Assembly (NCBI GenBank): GCA_964389005.1
Contig: CAYMCV010000064.1
Location: forward strand, 1-13,630
Length of the DNA: 13,630 nucleotides
Reading direction: 5' to 3'
DNA from: CAYMCV01 sp964389005
Lineage (GTDB): Bacteria; Bacillota; Clostridia; Lachnospirales; Lachnospiraceae
In this document: in pieces, positions 6,738 through 13,481 of the stretch
Numbering within the stretch: the stretch's first letter is position 1
Layout: every line of letters begins with the position of its first letter
Notes under the pieces: model-generated
Database searches by the model: none
Told to the model about the DNA's origin: nothing
The model's input: the letters and a program-made list of their open reading frames with translations, nothing else
Program-made: the position numbers and the translations under genes

Positions 6738-8357
6738 ATGAGCGACAAACACAATTTAATAAACGAGGCAGAAATGAATCATGAGTCTACAATGAACGTT
6801 GAGACCATGCAAAAAAGTTATTTCGGAAAGACGGTGCGTATAGTGATTGCAGCACTGACGGCGATTATCGGCTTGATTACATTGTTTTTTTGTTATTATA
6901 GTTTTCGATTTACGCAGGTATCGCCGGACGGGACGGAGGTATTTATTCCGATTGCAGACAATATGCTGCATCAGATACTTGTGATTGTCATGTCATTTTT
7001 GATTTCTTTGGGGTTGGTAGCTCTGATGAAAAATCAAAAAATAGCAAAGATACTGCCGCAGGTATTGTTATGGGTAACACTGATTGGAACTGCAATTCTA
7101 GGCATTTGCTGGGTAACTTTTGCACATATCAAACCGGAGTGGGATCAGATGGAAGTGTACACCTATGCGGGAGAGATTTTTTCGGGTAATTATCAGTCAC
7201 TTCTGGAGGGCGGCTATTACAGTAAATATCCGCATCAACTCGGGTTGGCGACAATCCTGTGCGGACTGTATCAATTCTTCGGTGTGTTGCGCTATGATGC
7301 ATTTGCTTATCTGAATGCACTTTATCTGCCTTTACTCATTTTTTCCGGCTATCGAATCACGAAACTCTTGTTTCATAAAGAGGCAATTACCACGGTTTAT
7401 CTGATACTGGTAACTGCCTGTCTGCCGTTGTATCTTTATGTACCATATATTTATGGGGAAATTGGTTCCTTGGCATTTTCGATGGCATTTCTATGGCAAA
7501 TCGTTGCATTTTGTCGAAAACCGAATTGGAGAAGTATTACCTTCGGCGCCCTGTTTGCGACGATTGCATATATGTACAGAATGAATTCCATTATCGTTGT
7601 GATTGCCGGGAGCATAATTTTATTGTTATTTTTTGTACGAAAACTGCAGTGGCGTTCTTTCATTTTTATTGGATTGACGGCGATATTAATTTTTGGCAGC
7701 AATTTTGCCATGAAAGAGGTATATTGTCAAAAGGCAGGGTTAGAACAATTGCAAGGAGTTCCGAGGATTCTGTATATATCGATGGGATTACAGGAATCCG
7801 AGATGGGACCGGGATGGTACAACAGTTATGTGCATTATGTTTTTTTGGAGAATGATTACAATATTGAGGTGAGTGCAGAAATTGGTAAAAACGACATCGA
7901 TAAGAGGATGCGGGAATTTTCAGCAGATTGGAAAGCAGCAGCTGGATTTTTCAAGAGAAAAATAGTCTCACAGTGGAACGAACCTACATATGACGCATTG
8001 GTTGTGACCAATTCCTTCGAATTACCGGAGGAAGAAATGATGCCGATGATTGTTTCCATTTATCGAGGAGAACTGCATGATAAAGTCGTCAATTTTATGA
8101 ATCGCTATCAACTTATCATCTATGTGTTTGCCTTGATTGGCTGTATCGTGACATTTCGACGGGTTCGCGAGCCGGAGGATGGGTTGATACCGCTTGCAAT
8201 TCTCGGAGGTTTTCTGTTTTCGATTCTGTGGGAGGCAAAAAGCAGATATGTGCTTCCTTACACGGTATTCATGATACCGCTTGCAGCTTTTGGCATGATT
8301 TTCTGTGCGGAAAAATGTCTACAGCTTTTTAGCAGGAAAAAGACATCTGTATCATAG
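6738..8357 (+). CDS. GT-C fold membrane glycosyltransferase, GT39-like
   Basis: A 539-residue polytopic protein with about 12 hydrophobic spans, the first near 33-53 and the last near 506-524. The loop after the third span carries WDQMEVYTYAGEI (135-147), where D136 matches the position of the catalytic Asp in GT-C/PMT-type lipid-linked sugar transferases, then YSKYPHQLG (161-169). A large extracytoplasmic region (about 325-455) precedes the final spans, and EAKSRYVLPY (499-508) resembles the conserved motif before the last span in GT39-like proteins. Such enzymes transfer sugar from a polyprenyl phosphate donor to a protein, glycolipid or polymer outside the membrane; donor and acceptor here are unknown. 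TGGGAG lies 6 nt before the ATG. No terminator follows, so read-through into 8429 is possible. Confidence 0.82.
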   Translation: MSDKHNLINEAEMNHESTMNVETMQKSYFGKTVRIVIAALTAIIGLITLFFCYYSFRFTQVSPDGTEVFIPIADNMLHQILVIVMSFLISLGLVALMKNQKIAKILPQVLLWVTLIGTAILGICWVTFAHIKPEWDQMEVYTYAGEIFSGNYQSLLEGGYYSKYPHQLGLATILCGLYQFFGVLRYDAFAYLNALYLPLLIFSGYRITKLLFHKEAITTVYLILVTACLPLYLYVPYIYGEIGSLAFSMAFLWQIVAFCRKPNWRSITFGALFATIAYMYRMNSIIVVIAGSIILLLFFVRKLQWRSFIFIGLTAILIFGSNFAMKEVYCQKAGLEQLQGVPRILYISMGLQESEMGPGWYNSYVHYVFLENDYNIEVSAEIGKNDIDKRMREFSADWKAAAGFFKRKIVSQWNEPTYDALVVTNSFELPEEEMMPMIVSIYRGELHDKVVNFMNRYQLIIYVFALIGCIVTFRRVREPEDGLIPLAILGGFLFSILWEAKSRYVLPYTVFMIPLAAFGMIFCAEKCLQLFSRKKTSVS

Positions 8358-8379
8358 TATGGAAAAAAGGGATGAAACG

Positions 8380-8388
8380 TGGTAAAAT
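8380..8388 (+). promoter_or_regulatory. Possible extended -10 promoter for the six-gene membrane cluster
   Basis: In the 71-nt gap before the 8429 gene, TGG directly precedes TAAAAT (8383-8388), an extended -10 element with one mismatch. No convincing -35 is visible 16-18 nt upstream. The start would fall near 8395, about 34 nt before the ATG. Transcription from the upstream operon is the alternative. Confidence 0.35.
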
Positions 8389-8428
8389 AATGGTGATATT
8401 TGGCGAGTAAGAAGGGAGAAACAAACAT

Positions 8429-9532
8429 ATGGAACCGAGATTGATCAAAGCATATTGGGATTGCAAGTACTGCAGTGCGAAACATATTGACGGTTTACTG
8501 GATGTTTGCAGAAATTGCGGGAAACAGAAGTCCGATGATGTTAAGTACTATATGGGAGAACCGGACGAAGTCTTGACGGATACAGACTTGGCAGCAGCCA
8601 AAATCAAGCGTGAAGAATGTGACGGAAAACATACGGATTGGATATGTAAGTATTGTTCTCAATTGAATAATTATTCTGACGAGATTTGTGTGGCTTGCGG
8701 TGCACCGCGCGATGTAGATGCCAAAGATTACGGTGAGGCATACACACCGGGGCAAGAGCCGGAGACTGAACCGATTGTACCGACCCAACCGATTGCGCCG
8801 CCTCCGCAACCGATTGTACCACCGAAGCGTTCGGCTGTGAAGCGACCGCGTAAAGCAGGATTACGGAAACTGTTTGGTACCGGAATTGTCGGATTGTTGC
8901 TTTTGGCATTTGCCTTTTTATTATGGCCGATGAAAGAAACGGTCACCGTTACCGGATTTGAATGGAATCGGAAGATTACGATAGAAGAGTGCAATACATA
9001 TGAAGAATCGGATTGGAGCCTGCCTGCCGGTGCGCGACAGTTGGATGCGAAGGAAGAGTTTTACGGATACGAAGATGTCATCGACCATTATGAGACCAAG
9101 ACGCGTGAGGTTGCGGAGCAAGTCATTACAGGATATGATAACGAAGTGAGTTATCAGGATAATGGAAACGGTACTTTCACAGAAATCGTGAACCAAGTTC
9201 CGATATATGGAACGGAATATCATACAGAAACCTATGAAGAACCTGTGTATCGGCAGGAGGAAGTATACAAAACCAAGTATTACTATGAAATAGACAGGTG
9301 GGAGGCTATCAATACATTTTCATCTTCGGGGCACGATCAGGACGCTTATTGGAATGATTCATACAGCCTCGCAAGCAATGAGAGAGACAGTAACAGGACA
9401 GAACAATACCTTGTCTTATATACGAACGGTAAGAAAGCATATGAAGTTGAAAAGGACTATGCCGAGTGGATTAATCTGTCTGTGGGTGATGAATTCACCG
9501 TTACAAAGAACAGGCTGGGAATCACATATTGA
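8429..9532 (+). CDS. Membrane protein with two N-terminal zinc fingers and a large outer domain
   Basis: A 367-residue protein. Two cytoplasmic zinc fingers: C12/C15/C27/C30 preceded by W10, and C73/C76/C87/C90 preceded by W71. The second fits the RanBP2-type spacing W-x-C-x2-C-x3-N-x6-C-x2-C exactly, with N80. A Pro-rich linker with repeated PI(V/A)P units (about 115-132) and a basic stretch (133-147) lead to one membrane span (149-167). The outer domain (168-367) begins TVTVTGFEWNRKITIEE and has many Tyr/Glu residues, EVIDHYETKT-like strands and a YYYEIDRWEAI segment. I recall similar proteins annotated only as zinc-ribbon proteins; the function is unknown. AGAAGGGAG lies upstream of the ATG. 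First gene of a cluster running to 12567. Confidence 0.8.
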   Translation: MEPRLIKAYWDCKYCSAKHIDGLLDVCRNCGKQKSDDVKYYMGEPDEVLTDTDLAAAKIKREECDGKHTDWICKYCSQLNNYSDEICVACGAPRDVDAKDYGEAYTPGQEPETEPIVPTQPIAPPPQPIVPPKRSAVKRPRKAGLRKLFGTGIVGLLLLAFAFLLWPMKETVTVTGFEWNRKITIEECNTYEESDWSLPAGARQLDAKEEFYGYEDVIDHYETKTREVAEQVITGYDNEVSYQDNGNGTFTEIVNQVPIYGTEYHTETYEEPVYRQEEVYKTKYYYEIDRWEAINTFSSSGHDQDAYWNDSYSLASNERDSNRTEQYLVLYTNGKKAYEVEKDYAEWINLSVGDEFTVTKNRLGITY

Positions 9533-9560
9533 GTTGTAGAGGCTCAATGGGAGGATAAAA

Positions 9561-10235
9561 ATGGACGTACAAAAGCCAAAAAAGAACGAAAAAAATTCCA
9601 AATGGCTCATCGTTGCGATACCGATATGCTTTTTGGCAACGTTGTTGATGACGCTGGTTTTGATCGTTGCTGCGTTGACAATCGGAAGTCGTTTGATTTT
9701 AGGCACGGTTCAAAACAGTTCCGACAATCTTGTTGCAAATGCAATCAACGGTAAAGGTGGCAAGGTAACATCCGTTTCCGAGGCAGAGTTGCGAGAAGTG
9801 CTGCTTTTGAGTGAATTGTCAACCGCAGAATACTCATATAATGCGGTTATGCGTGTATATGAAGAAGACGGTACCACCGAGAAATACTACGTTGCTTATG
9901 ATGCGACCGTCAAAGCGGGAATTGACTTTGACGATATTGATATTACAATTGACGAAGATACAAAAACCATAACGTTAAAAATACCAAAATGTAAAATCAT
10001 GGATGAAACGGTTGATTTTGGCTCCATGGATTTTATCTTTCCGGACAGTGCCAATGAGAGCGAAACCATAACACAGGAAGCATATGAGTTGTGTCAACAG
10101 GATTTGAAAAAGAGGATGAAGCAGGAGAATTATTTTATTACATTTGCAAGAGAAAATGCAATTGCAGCAGTTGAAGCATTGATTGAACCCTGGGTTCAAG
10201 AAATTGATGATGACTATACCGTGGTCATTGAATAG
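9561..10235 (+). CDS. DUF4230 protein, N-terminal membrane anchor
   Basis: A 224-residue protein with a short Lys-rich cytoplasmic head (1-14), one membrane span (15-44) and an extracytoplasmic domain. The domain resembles DUF4230: ELREVLLLSELSTAEYSYNAV (77-96), then a strand set with AGIDFDDIDITID and ITLKIPKCKI (137-146), and a long C-terminal helix with KKRMKQENYFITFAREN. The function of DUF4230 is not known to me. GGGAGG lies 6 nt before the ATG; the gene starts 28 nt after the zinc-finger gene and ends 10 nt before its own paralogue. Confidence 0.83.
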   Translation: MDVQKPKKNEKNSKWLIVAIPICFLATLLMTLVLIVAALTIGSRLILGTVQNSSDNLVANAINGKGGKVTSVSEAELREVLLLSELSTAEYSYNAVMRVYEEDGTTEKYYVAYDATVKAGIDFDDIDITIDEDTKTITLKIPKCKIMDETVDFGSMDFIFPDSANESETITQEAYELCQQDLKKRMKQENYFITFARENAIAAVEALIEPWVQEIDDDYTVVIE

Positions 10236-10245
10236 GGGGTAGCAT

Positions 10246-10878
10246 ATGAAATATATCAAAATTATGGTTATCCCGGCTGTTTTACTATTGTTATTGAGTT
10301 CTTCCGCTTGCTTACCGACAAAGGGAAACGCAAATCAGAGTCATGCGTCTGCGCAGGCTGCACAGTCGGTGCTCAATGAGCCGGAACTTGCAACGGTTCG
10401 CTCCATTTGCGAACTTGCCACACTGGAATGCTACTATCATAATGTTGCCAAAGGAACCAAGTCAGAGGGGACGGGGCTGATGCACTTTGGTGAAATCGAG
10501 CGTAAGTTTTGGATTGAATATACGGGTGTTGCCACAATCGGGATTGATATGTCTGAGGTTACCATGACGATTGAAGGAGAAAACGTCACAATCACGATGC
10601 CGAAAGCAAAGGTTTTGAGCTGCAAGGTGGAGGAAATATCGGAAGATGATTACATTCTCTCCGAAGACTCGTGGTTGAATTCCAATCCCATCACCGCTGA
10701 CGAACAAACCAAGGCAATTGCGGATGCACAGGAAGAGATGAAACTGAGCGTTGAGAATAATACTTCGATTATGGATGGTGCGCAGAGGCGTGCCAAAACG
10801 TTGATTGAGAATTACATTCACCAAATGGGAGAGTTGTCGGGTGTAGACTATCAAGTCATTTGGAATGATTCCGAATAG
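10246..10878 (+). CDS. Lipoprotein-like DUF4230 paralogue
   Basis: A 210-residue protein with an N-terminal signal (MKYIKIMVIP, then a Leu run) ending at C22. The lipobox is imperfect (SSSAC, lacking the usual Leu/Val at -3), so lipidation is likely but not sure. The mature part parallels the upstream DUF4230 protein: ELATVRSICELATLECYY corresponds to ELREVLLLSELSTAEYSY, TIGIDMSEVTMTIE to AGIDFDDIDITID, and VTITMPKAKV to ITLKIPKCKI. The two are therefore tandem, diverged paralogues, one anchored by a span and the other probably by lipid. GGGGG lies 6 nt before the ATG. It lies 10 nt downstream of its paralogue and 12 nt upstream of the DUF1232 gene. Confidence 0.8.
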   Translation: MKYIKIMVIPAVLLLLLSSSACLPTKGNANQSHASAQAAQSVLNEPELATVRSICELATLECYYHNVAKGTKSEGTGLMHFGEIERKFWIEYTGVATIGIDMSEVTMTIEGENVTITMPKAKVLSCKVEEISEDDYILSEDSWLNSNPITADEQTKAIADAQEEMKLSVENNTSIMDGAQRRAKTLIENYIHQMGELSGVDYQVIWNDSE

Positions 10879-10890
10879 AGAGGAGCGCTT

Positions 10891-11154
10891 ATGAAAAATC
10901 AGTTAAATTCTAAGAAATCGATAGTTGCAATTGTGATTGCAGTGGTGGTACTTGCATATTTAATTTTTCCGTTTGATATACTTCCGGATGTTGCCGTCGG
11001 CGTCGGACAGATTGATGATGTGGTGGTGGCTTTGTTGGGAATCGCATTGGAAGTTATTACCGTTATCAGCGGTGGAAAAGGACAGCCCAAAGGGAAACAT
11101 TCGCAGGATGAAACCACATACGAAGAGGCAAAATATCGCGAAGTTGATGAATGA
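10891..11154 (+). CDS. DUF1232 (YkvA-like) small membrane protein
   Basis: An 87-residue protein with two hydrophobic spans (about 10-25 and 44-60) separated by the DUF1232 hallmark PFDILPD (27-33), VGVGQIDD (36-43). The tail from 61 is hydrophilic and acidic. The family is widespread, short and functionally uncharacterised. The ribosome binding site GAGAGGAG (10878-10885) begins on the last base of the previous stop codon, which favours coupled translation. Confidence 0.86.
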   Translation: MKNQLNSKKSIVAIVIAVVVLAYLIFPFDILPDVAVGVGQIDDVVVALLGIALEVITVISGGKGQPKGKHSQDETTYEEAKYREVDE

Positions 11155-11173
11155 TTGATGAGGAGATAAAAAG

Positions 11174-12373
11174 ATGATCTACAAATGTCCCAATTGCGCT
11201 GCAGCACTGGAATATAATCCGCAGATGAACTGGTTGGAATGCAACAGTTGCGGCAGTACGTTTCGTATGGAAGATATCAATGAGGTTGAGATTGAAAAAG
11301 AAGATGTCATTCGTGAAGAGCATACCACAGAGGACGGATTGGATTCTGAATCGTCGGAGAACATGAACTGTAATCTGTATACCTGTTCTTCCTGTGGTGC
11401 ACAACTCTTGATTAATGAGGTGGAATCAGCGACGTTCTGTGCCTATTGTGGGCAGCCTACAATTGTCTTCGACAGAGTATCATCAGAACTGCGTCCGCAG
11501 TATATCATTCCGTTTTTAATTCGACAAGATCAGGCGGTACAAGGGATTCGCGAGCGAATGAGAAAAGGATTTTTTATCCCAAAAGAAATTCGTAATTTCG
11601 AGGTCGAAAGGGTACGCGGTATCTATATTCCCTATTGGCTGTATGATGTTTACTATTATGATCGCAGAGTTTACAAGGGCGAAGTTGGTAGCGGGAAGAA
11701 TAAAACGACGAAATACTTTTTACGCGAAGGCGAGTGTATGTTTACGCGTCTGACGCTGGATGCGTCCCATGCCTTGAATGATGAGATATCACAGCGCTTG
11801 GAACCTTATAATATGGCAAGTTTGAAACCATTTGATCCCGGCTATATGTCAGGATTTTATGCAGATCGTTATGATATGGATACGAATCGAATGAACGGTT
11901 TTGCAATCCTTCGCGCACGCGAATGTTTCGGAGAGGAAATCGAACGCACAATCAAGGCAAACAAAAAAGAAGTGTTGGTGTCGTCACCGAAGTCGAAGAT
12001 ATATAAGGCAGAATATGCCTATCTGCCGGCTTGGTTTTTGACATTTCACTATATGGGCGAGCGTTATACAATGCTTGTGAACGGTCAGACCGGAAAAGTG
12101 GTTGGCGCAGTACCGTTCGACAAAAAGAAAGCGGCGATTGTATATGGCGCAATTTTCCCTTTTATGGCAATTATTTGTTCATGGATTTTCTATTTCCTTT
12201 TAACTGCAGGTGGCAAAGAAAGCGGAAAATTGCTTGGTTATATCGTTGTTGGAACGATACTCCTATTGACATATGCAACCGGAATGGTTAAAAAAGTCAA
12301 GAAACAGATGGAACTGACAAAAGCCAGAGAAACGGTGGAATTCGTGAAAGAAAGGCAGGATAAAGTATCATGA
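11174..12373 (+). CDS. Double zinc-ribbon membrane protein, YdjG-like
   Basis: A 399-residue protein. Two N-terminal zinc ribbons: CPNC (C5, C8) with CNSC (C23, C26), and CSSC (C71, C74) with CAYC (C89, C92), separated by an acidic linker (33-65). A middle domain (about 108-310) starts PQYIIPFLIRQDQA and includes RGIYIPYWLYDVYY (148-161) and AYLPAWFLTF (282-291). Two membrane spans follow at about 320-343 and 351-372, then a basic helical tail. Such proteins are sometimes misnamed PriA-like because of the zinc ribbons; no helicase motif is present. The layout recalls B. subtilis YdjG, part of an envelope-stress complex with YdjH, YdjI and PspA, but that match is from memory. AGGAG lies 8 nt before the ATG. 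The stop overlaps the next start (ATGA). Confidence 0.78.
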   Translation: MIYKCPNCAAALEYNPQMNWLECNSCGSTFRMEDINEVEIEKEDVIREEHTTEDGLDSESSENMNCNLYTCSSCGAQLLINEVESATFCAYCGQPTIVFDRVSSELRPQYIIPFLIRQDQAVQGIRERMRKGFFIPKEIRNFEVERVRGIYIPYWLYDVYYYDRRVYKGEVGSGKNKTTKYFLREGECMFTRLTLDASHALNDEISQRLEPYNMASLKPFDPGYMSGFYADRYDMDTNRMNGFAILRARECFGEEIERTIKANKKEVLVSSPKSKIYKAEYAYLPAWFLTFHYMGERYTMLVNGQTGKVVGAVPFDKKKAAIVYGAIFPFMAIICSWIFYFLLTAGGKESGKLLGYIVVGTILLLTYATGMVKKVKKQMELTKARETVEFVKERQDKVS

Positions 12374-12567
12374 TTTATATAGCGATTATTTTGGGTATAG
12401 TAATTGGCGCAATTATTACATTTGCAATTGTAGCGACATGGGTTGCGCGTTCCAACAGAATGGGTGACAGCAAGGGAACATTCCAAAACTTTTCGAAGTC
12501 ACCGATGCGTATATTACAAAGCAGGGACGCCAATCGACCGGATAAACTGTCTAGAGGTGGACTATAA
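12370..12567 (+). CDS. Small single-span membrane protein, 65 residues
   Basis: The start codon overlaps the previous stop as ATGA, with a GGCAGGA ribosome binding site about 9 nt upstream inside the preceding gene; this is classic translational coupling and the main reason to accept so short a frame. Residues 2-26 form one strongly hydrophobic span (IYIAIILGIVIGAIITFAIV), followed by a basic, Ser/Arg-rich cytoplasmic tail. Family not recognised. Coupling implies a partner role with the zinc-ribbon membrane protein. It is the last gene of the cluster and ends 4 bp before the convergent nuclease stop. Confidence 0.72.
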   Translation: MIYIAIILGIVIGAIITFAIVATWVARSNRMGDSKGTFQNFSKSPMRILQSRDANRPDKLSRGGL

Positions 12568-12571
12568 CGAA

Positions 12572-13087
12572 TCACATATCCAGATAATATTTTTCATACG
12601 CTGCGTTTAAAAGATCGCTATATTTGGTGTTGGGCGGATAATCTTTGGCTTCCGCATGACCGTTTAGAACAATAACGGCATTCAGCATATCGGTTTCATA
12701 GTTGGCGATTTTGGGTTTGGGAACCAGCCAGACATAGGCCAAGGTTCTGCCATATGTATCTTCTTTGGATTTATCGTATTCTAACCAGATGGTTTGAAAT
12801 TCAGTTAATTGTGTTTTCATAAAATCTGATGCCAGCACGCCTTCGGGCGTGTTTTTGCTTTCATCCGAATGAACACTTTCGGGCGCATCTATTCCAATCA
12901 AACGAACCGTAAGAAGTTCGCCGTTTTGCAGTCGGCAGACAATGGTGTCACCGTCAACGACACGAATCAAATTTGCAGATTCTACGGAAATTCCGGGAAA
13001 GAAAAGAAACTTCGCAATCACCATCGCCAAGAGCAGACCGATGGATATACAAATGGATATTTTTTTGTTTTCTTGTCTGCGGGTCAT
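12572..13087 (-). CDS. Staphylococcal-nuclease-like protein, membrane-anchored or secreted
   Basis: A 171-residue protein of the SNase (thermonuclease) family, which cleaves DNA and RNA with calcium. A hydrophobic N-terminal segment (10-31) is a signal peptide or anchor, so the enzyme acts outside the membrane. The nuclease domain (about 39-165) has VDGDT (D45, D47, T48), R62 and D67/E70 in VRLIGIDAPE, and R114 in DTYGRTLAYVW. These match R35, D40, E43 and R87 of the staphylococcal enzyme, with the same 5- and 3-residue spacing among the first three, so it should be active. I chose ATG 13087 because GGAGG sits 7 nt upstream; an in-frame ATG at 13111 would add eight residues and leave that ribosome binding site inside the gene. 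It is divergent from glmS. Confidence 0.9.
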   Translation of the reverse strand: MTRRQENKKISICISIGLLLAMVIAKFLFFPGISVESANLIRVVDGDTIVCRLQNGELLTVRLIGIDAPESVHSDESKNTPEGVLASDFMKTQLTEFQTIWLEYDKSKEDTYGRTLAYVWLVPKPKIANYETDMLNAVIVLNGHAEAKDYPPNTKYSDLLNAAYEKYYLDM

Positions 13088-13123
13088 AAAGAATCCTCCA
13101 ATGATACACAAGTCTATGATTCC

Positions 13124-13151
13124 ATTTTAAGCGTTTCTGTGATTCTGTCAA
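13124..13151 (-). promoter_or_regulatory. Sigma-A promoter of the nuclease gene
   Basis: On the minus strand a perfect TTGACA (13146-13151), 16-nt spacer and TAAAAT (13124-13129). The start is expected near 13117, about 30 nt before ATG 13087. Confidence 0.72.
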
Positions 13152-13175
13152 CCCGTTGTAAGTGAATTGAAGGAC

Positions 13176-13204
13176 TTGATTATTTAGTTCAAAGCGTCTA
13201 TAAT
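13176..13204 (+). promoter_or_regulatory. Sigma-A promoter of glmS
   Basis: TTGATT (13176-13181), 17-nt spacer, perfect TATAAT (13199-13204). The start is expected near 13211, giving a leader of about 270 nt that contains the ribozyme. A second possible promoter, TTGACA (13235-13240) with a weak TATGAA 18 nt on, lies downstream but still before the ribozyme. Confidence 0.75.
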
Positions 13205-13286
13205 GGCATGAGCGAATGAAAGAATTCGTGTACCTTGACAACAGAATACGGACAGATTTATGAATACACATGCGAGATTTCCTCTT

Positions 13287-13428
13287 AGCGCCATGCACCT
13301 GTTGAAATATGCAGGTTAACGAGGATAAGGGTTATCGAAAATTCGGCGGACGCCCTTACGTGCATTCCGGTGCGAACATATCGACAAATATGCGGGTAAC
13401 TGCAAAACAATCACGATATGACGGAACG
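13287..13428 (+). ncRNA. glmS ribozyme (glucosamine-6-phosphate responsive)
   Basis: The leader holds the conserved glmS core: AGCGCC with predicted self-cleavage between A13287 and G13288; helix ACCTG/CAGGT (13297-13301 with 13312-13316); the invariant ACGAGGAT (13319-13326); TTATCGA; and GGCGGA (13345-13350). AAGGG (13327-13331) pairs with CCCTT (13353-13357). The 3' part folds as TTCCG/CGGAA (13365-13369 with 13422-13426) enclosing CATATCG/CGATATG (13377-13383 with 13414-13420). In this class, glucosamine-6-phosphate acts as cofactor for cleavage, exposing the glmS mRNA to decay: product feedback on GlmS. The 3' boundary is approximate. Confidence 0.93.
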
Positions 13429-13481
13429 ACAACAGCAAATAATGAGTTTATGTAAATAATAGAAAAAAGAGGAAATTACAA

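Noticed and set aside
8760..8820. Short tandem repeat or CRISPR-like pattern (repeated ACCGATTGTACC)
   Set aside because: It is the coding sequence of a Pro-rich linker with PI(V/A)P repeats inside the zinc-finger membrane protein; there are too few units and no uniform spacers.
11174..12373. PriA-like helicase assignment for the zinc-ribbon protein
   Set aside because: Only cysteine pairs are shared with PriA; there is no Walker A, DEAD/DEAH-type motif or other helicase motif, and two membrane spans are present.
13235..13264. Second glmS promoter (TTGACA with TATGAA)
   Set aside because: The -35 is perfect but the -10 is weak and the spacer is 18 nt; the TTGATT-17-TATAAT promoter upstream explains expression better. 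Kept only as a remark.
12954..13298. Minus-strand 114-codon frame across the nuclease start and glmS leader
   Set aside because: It overlaps the nuclease start, two promoters and the 5' end of the ribozyme, and has no ribosome binding site or domain similarity.
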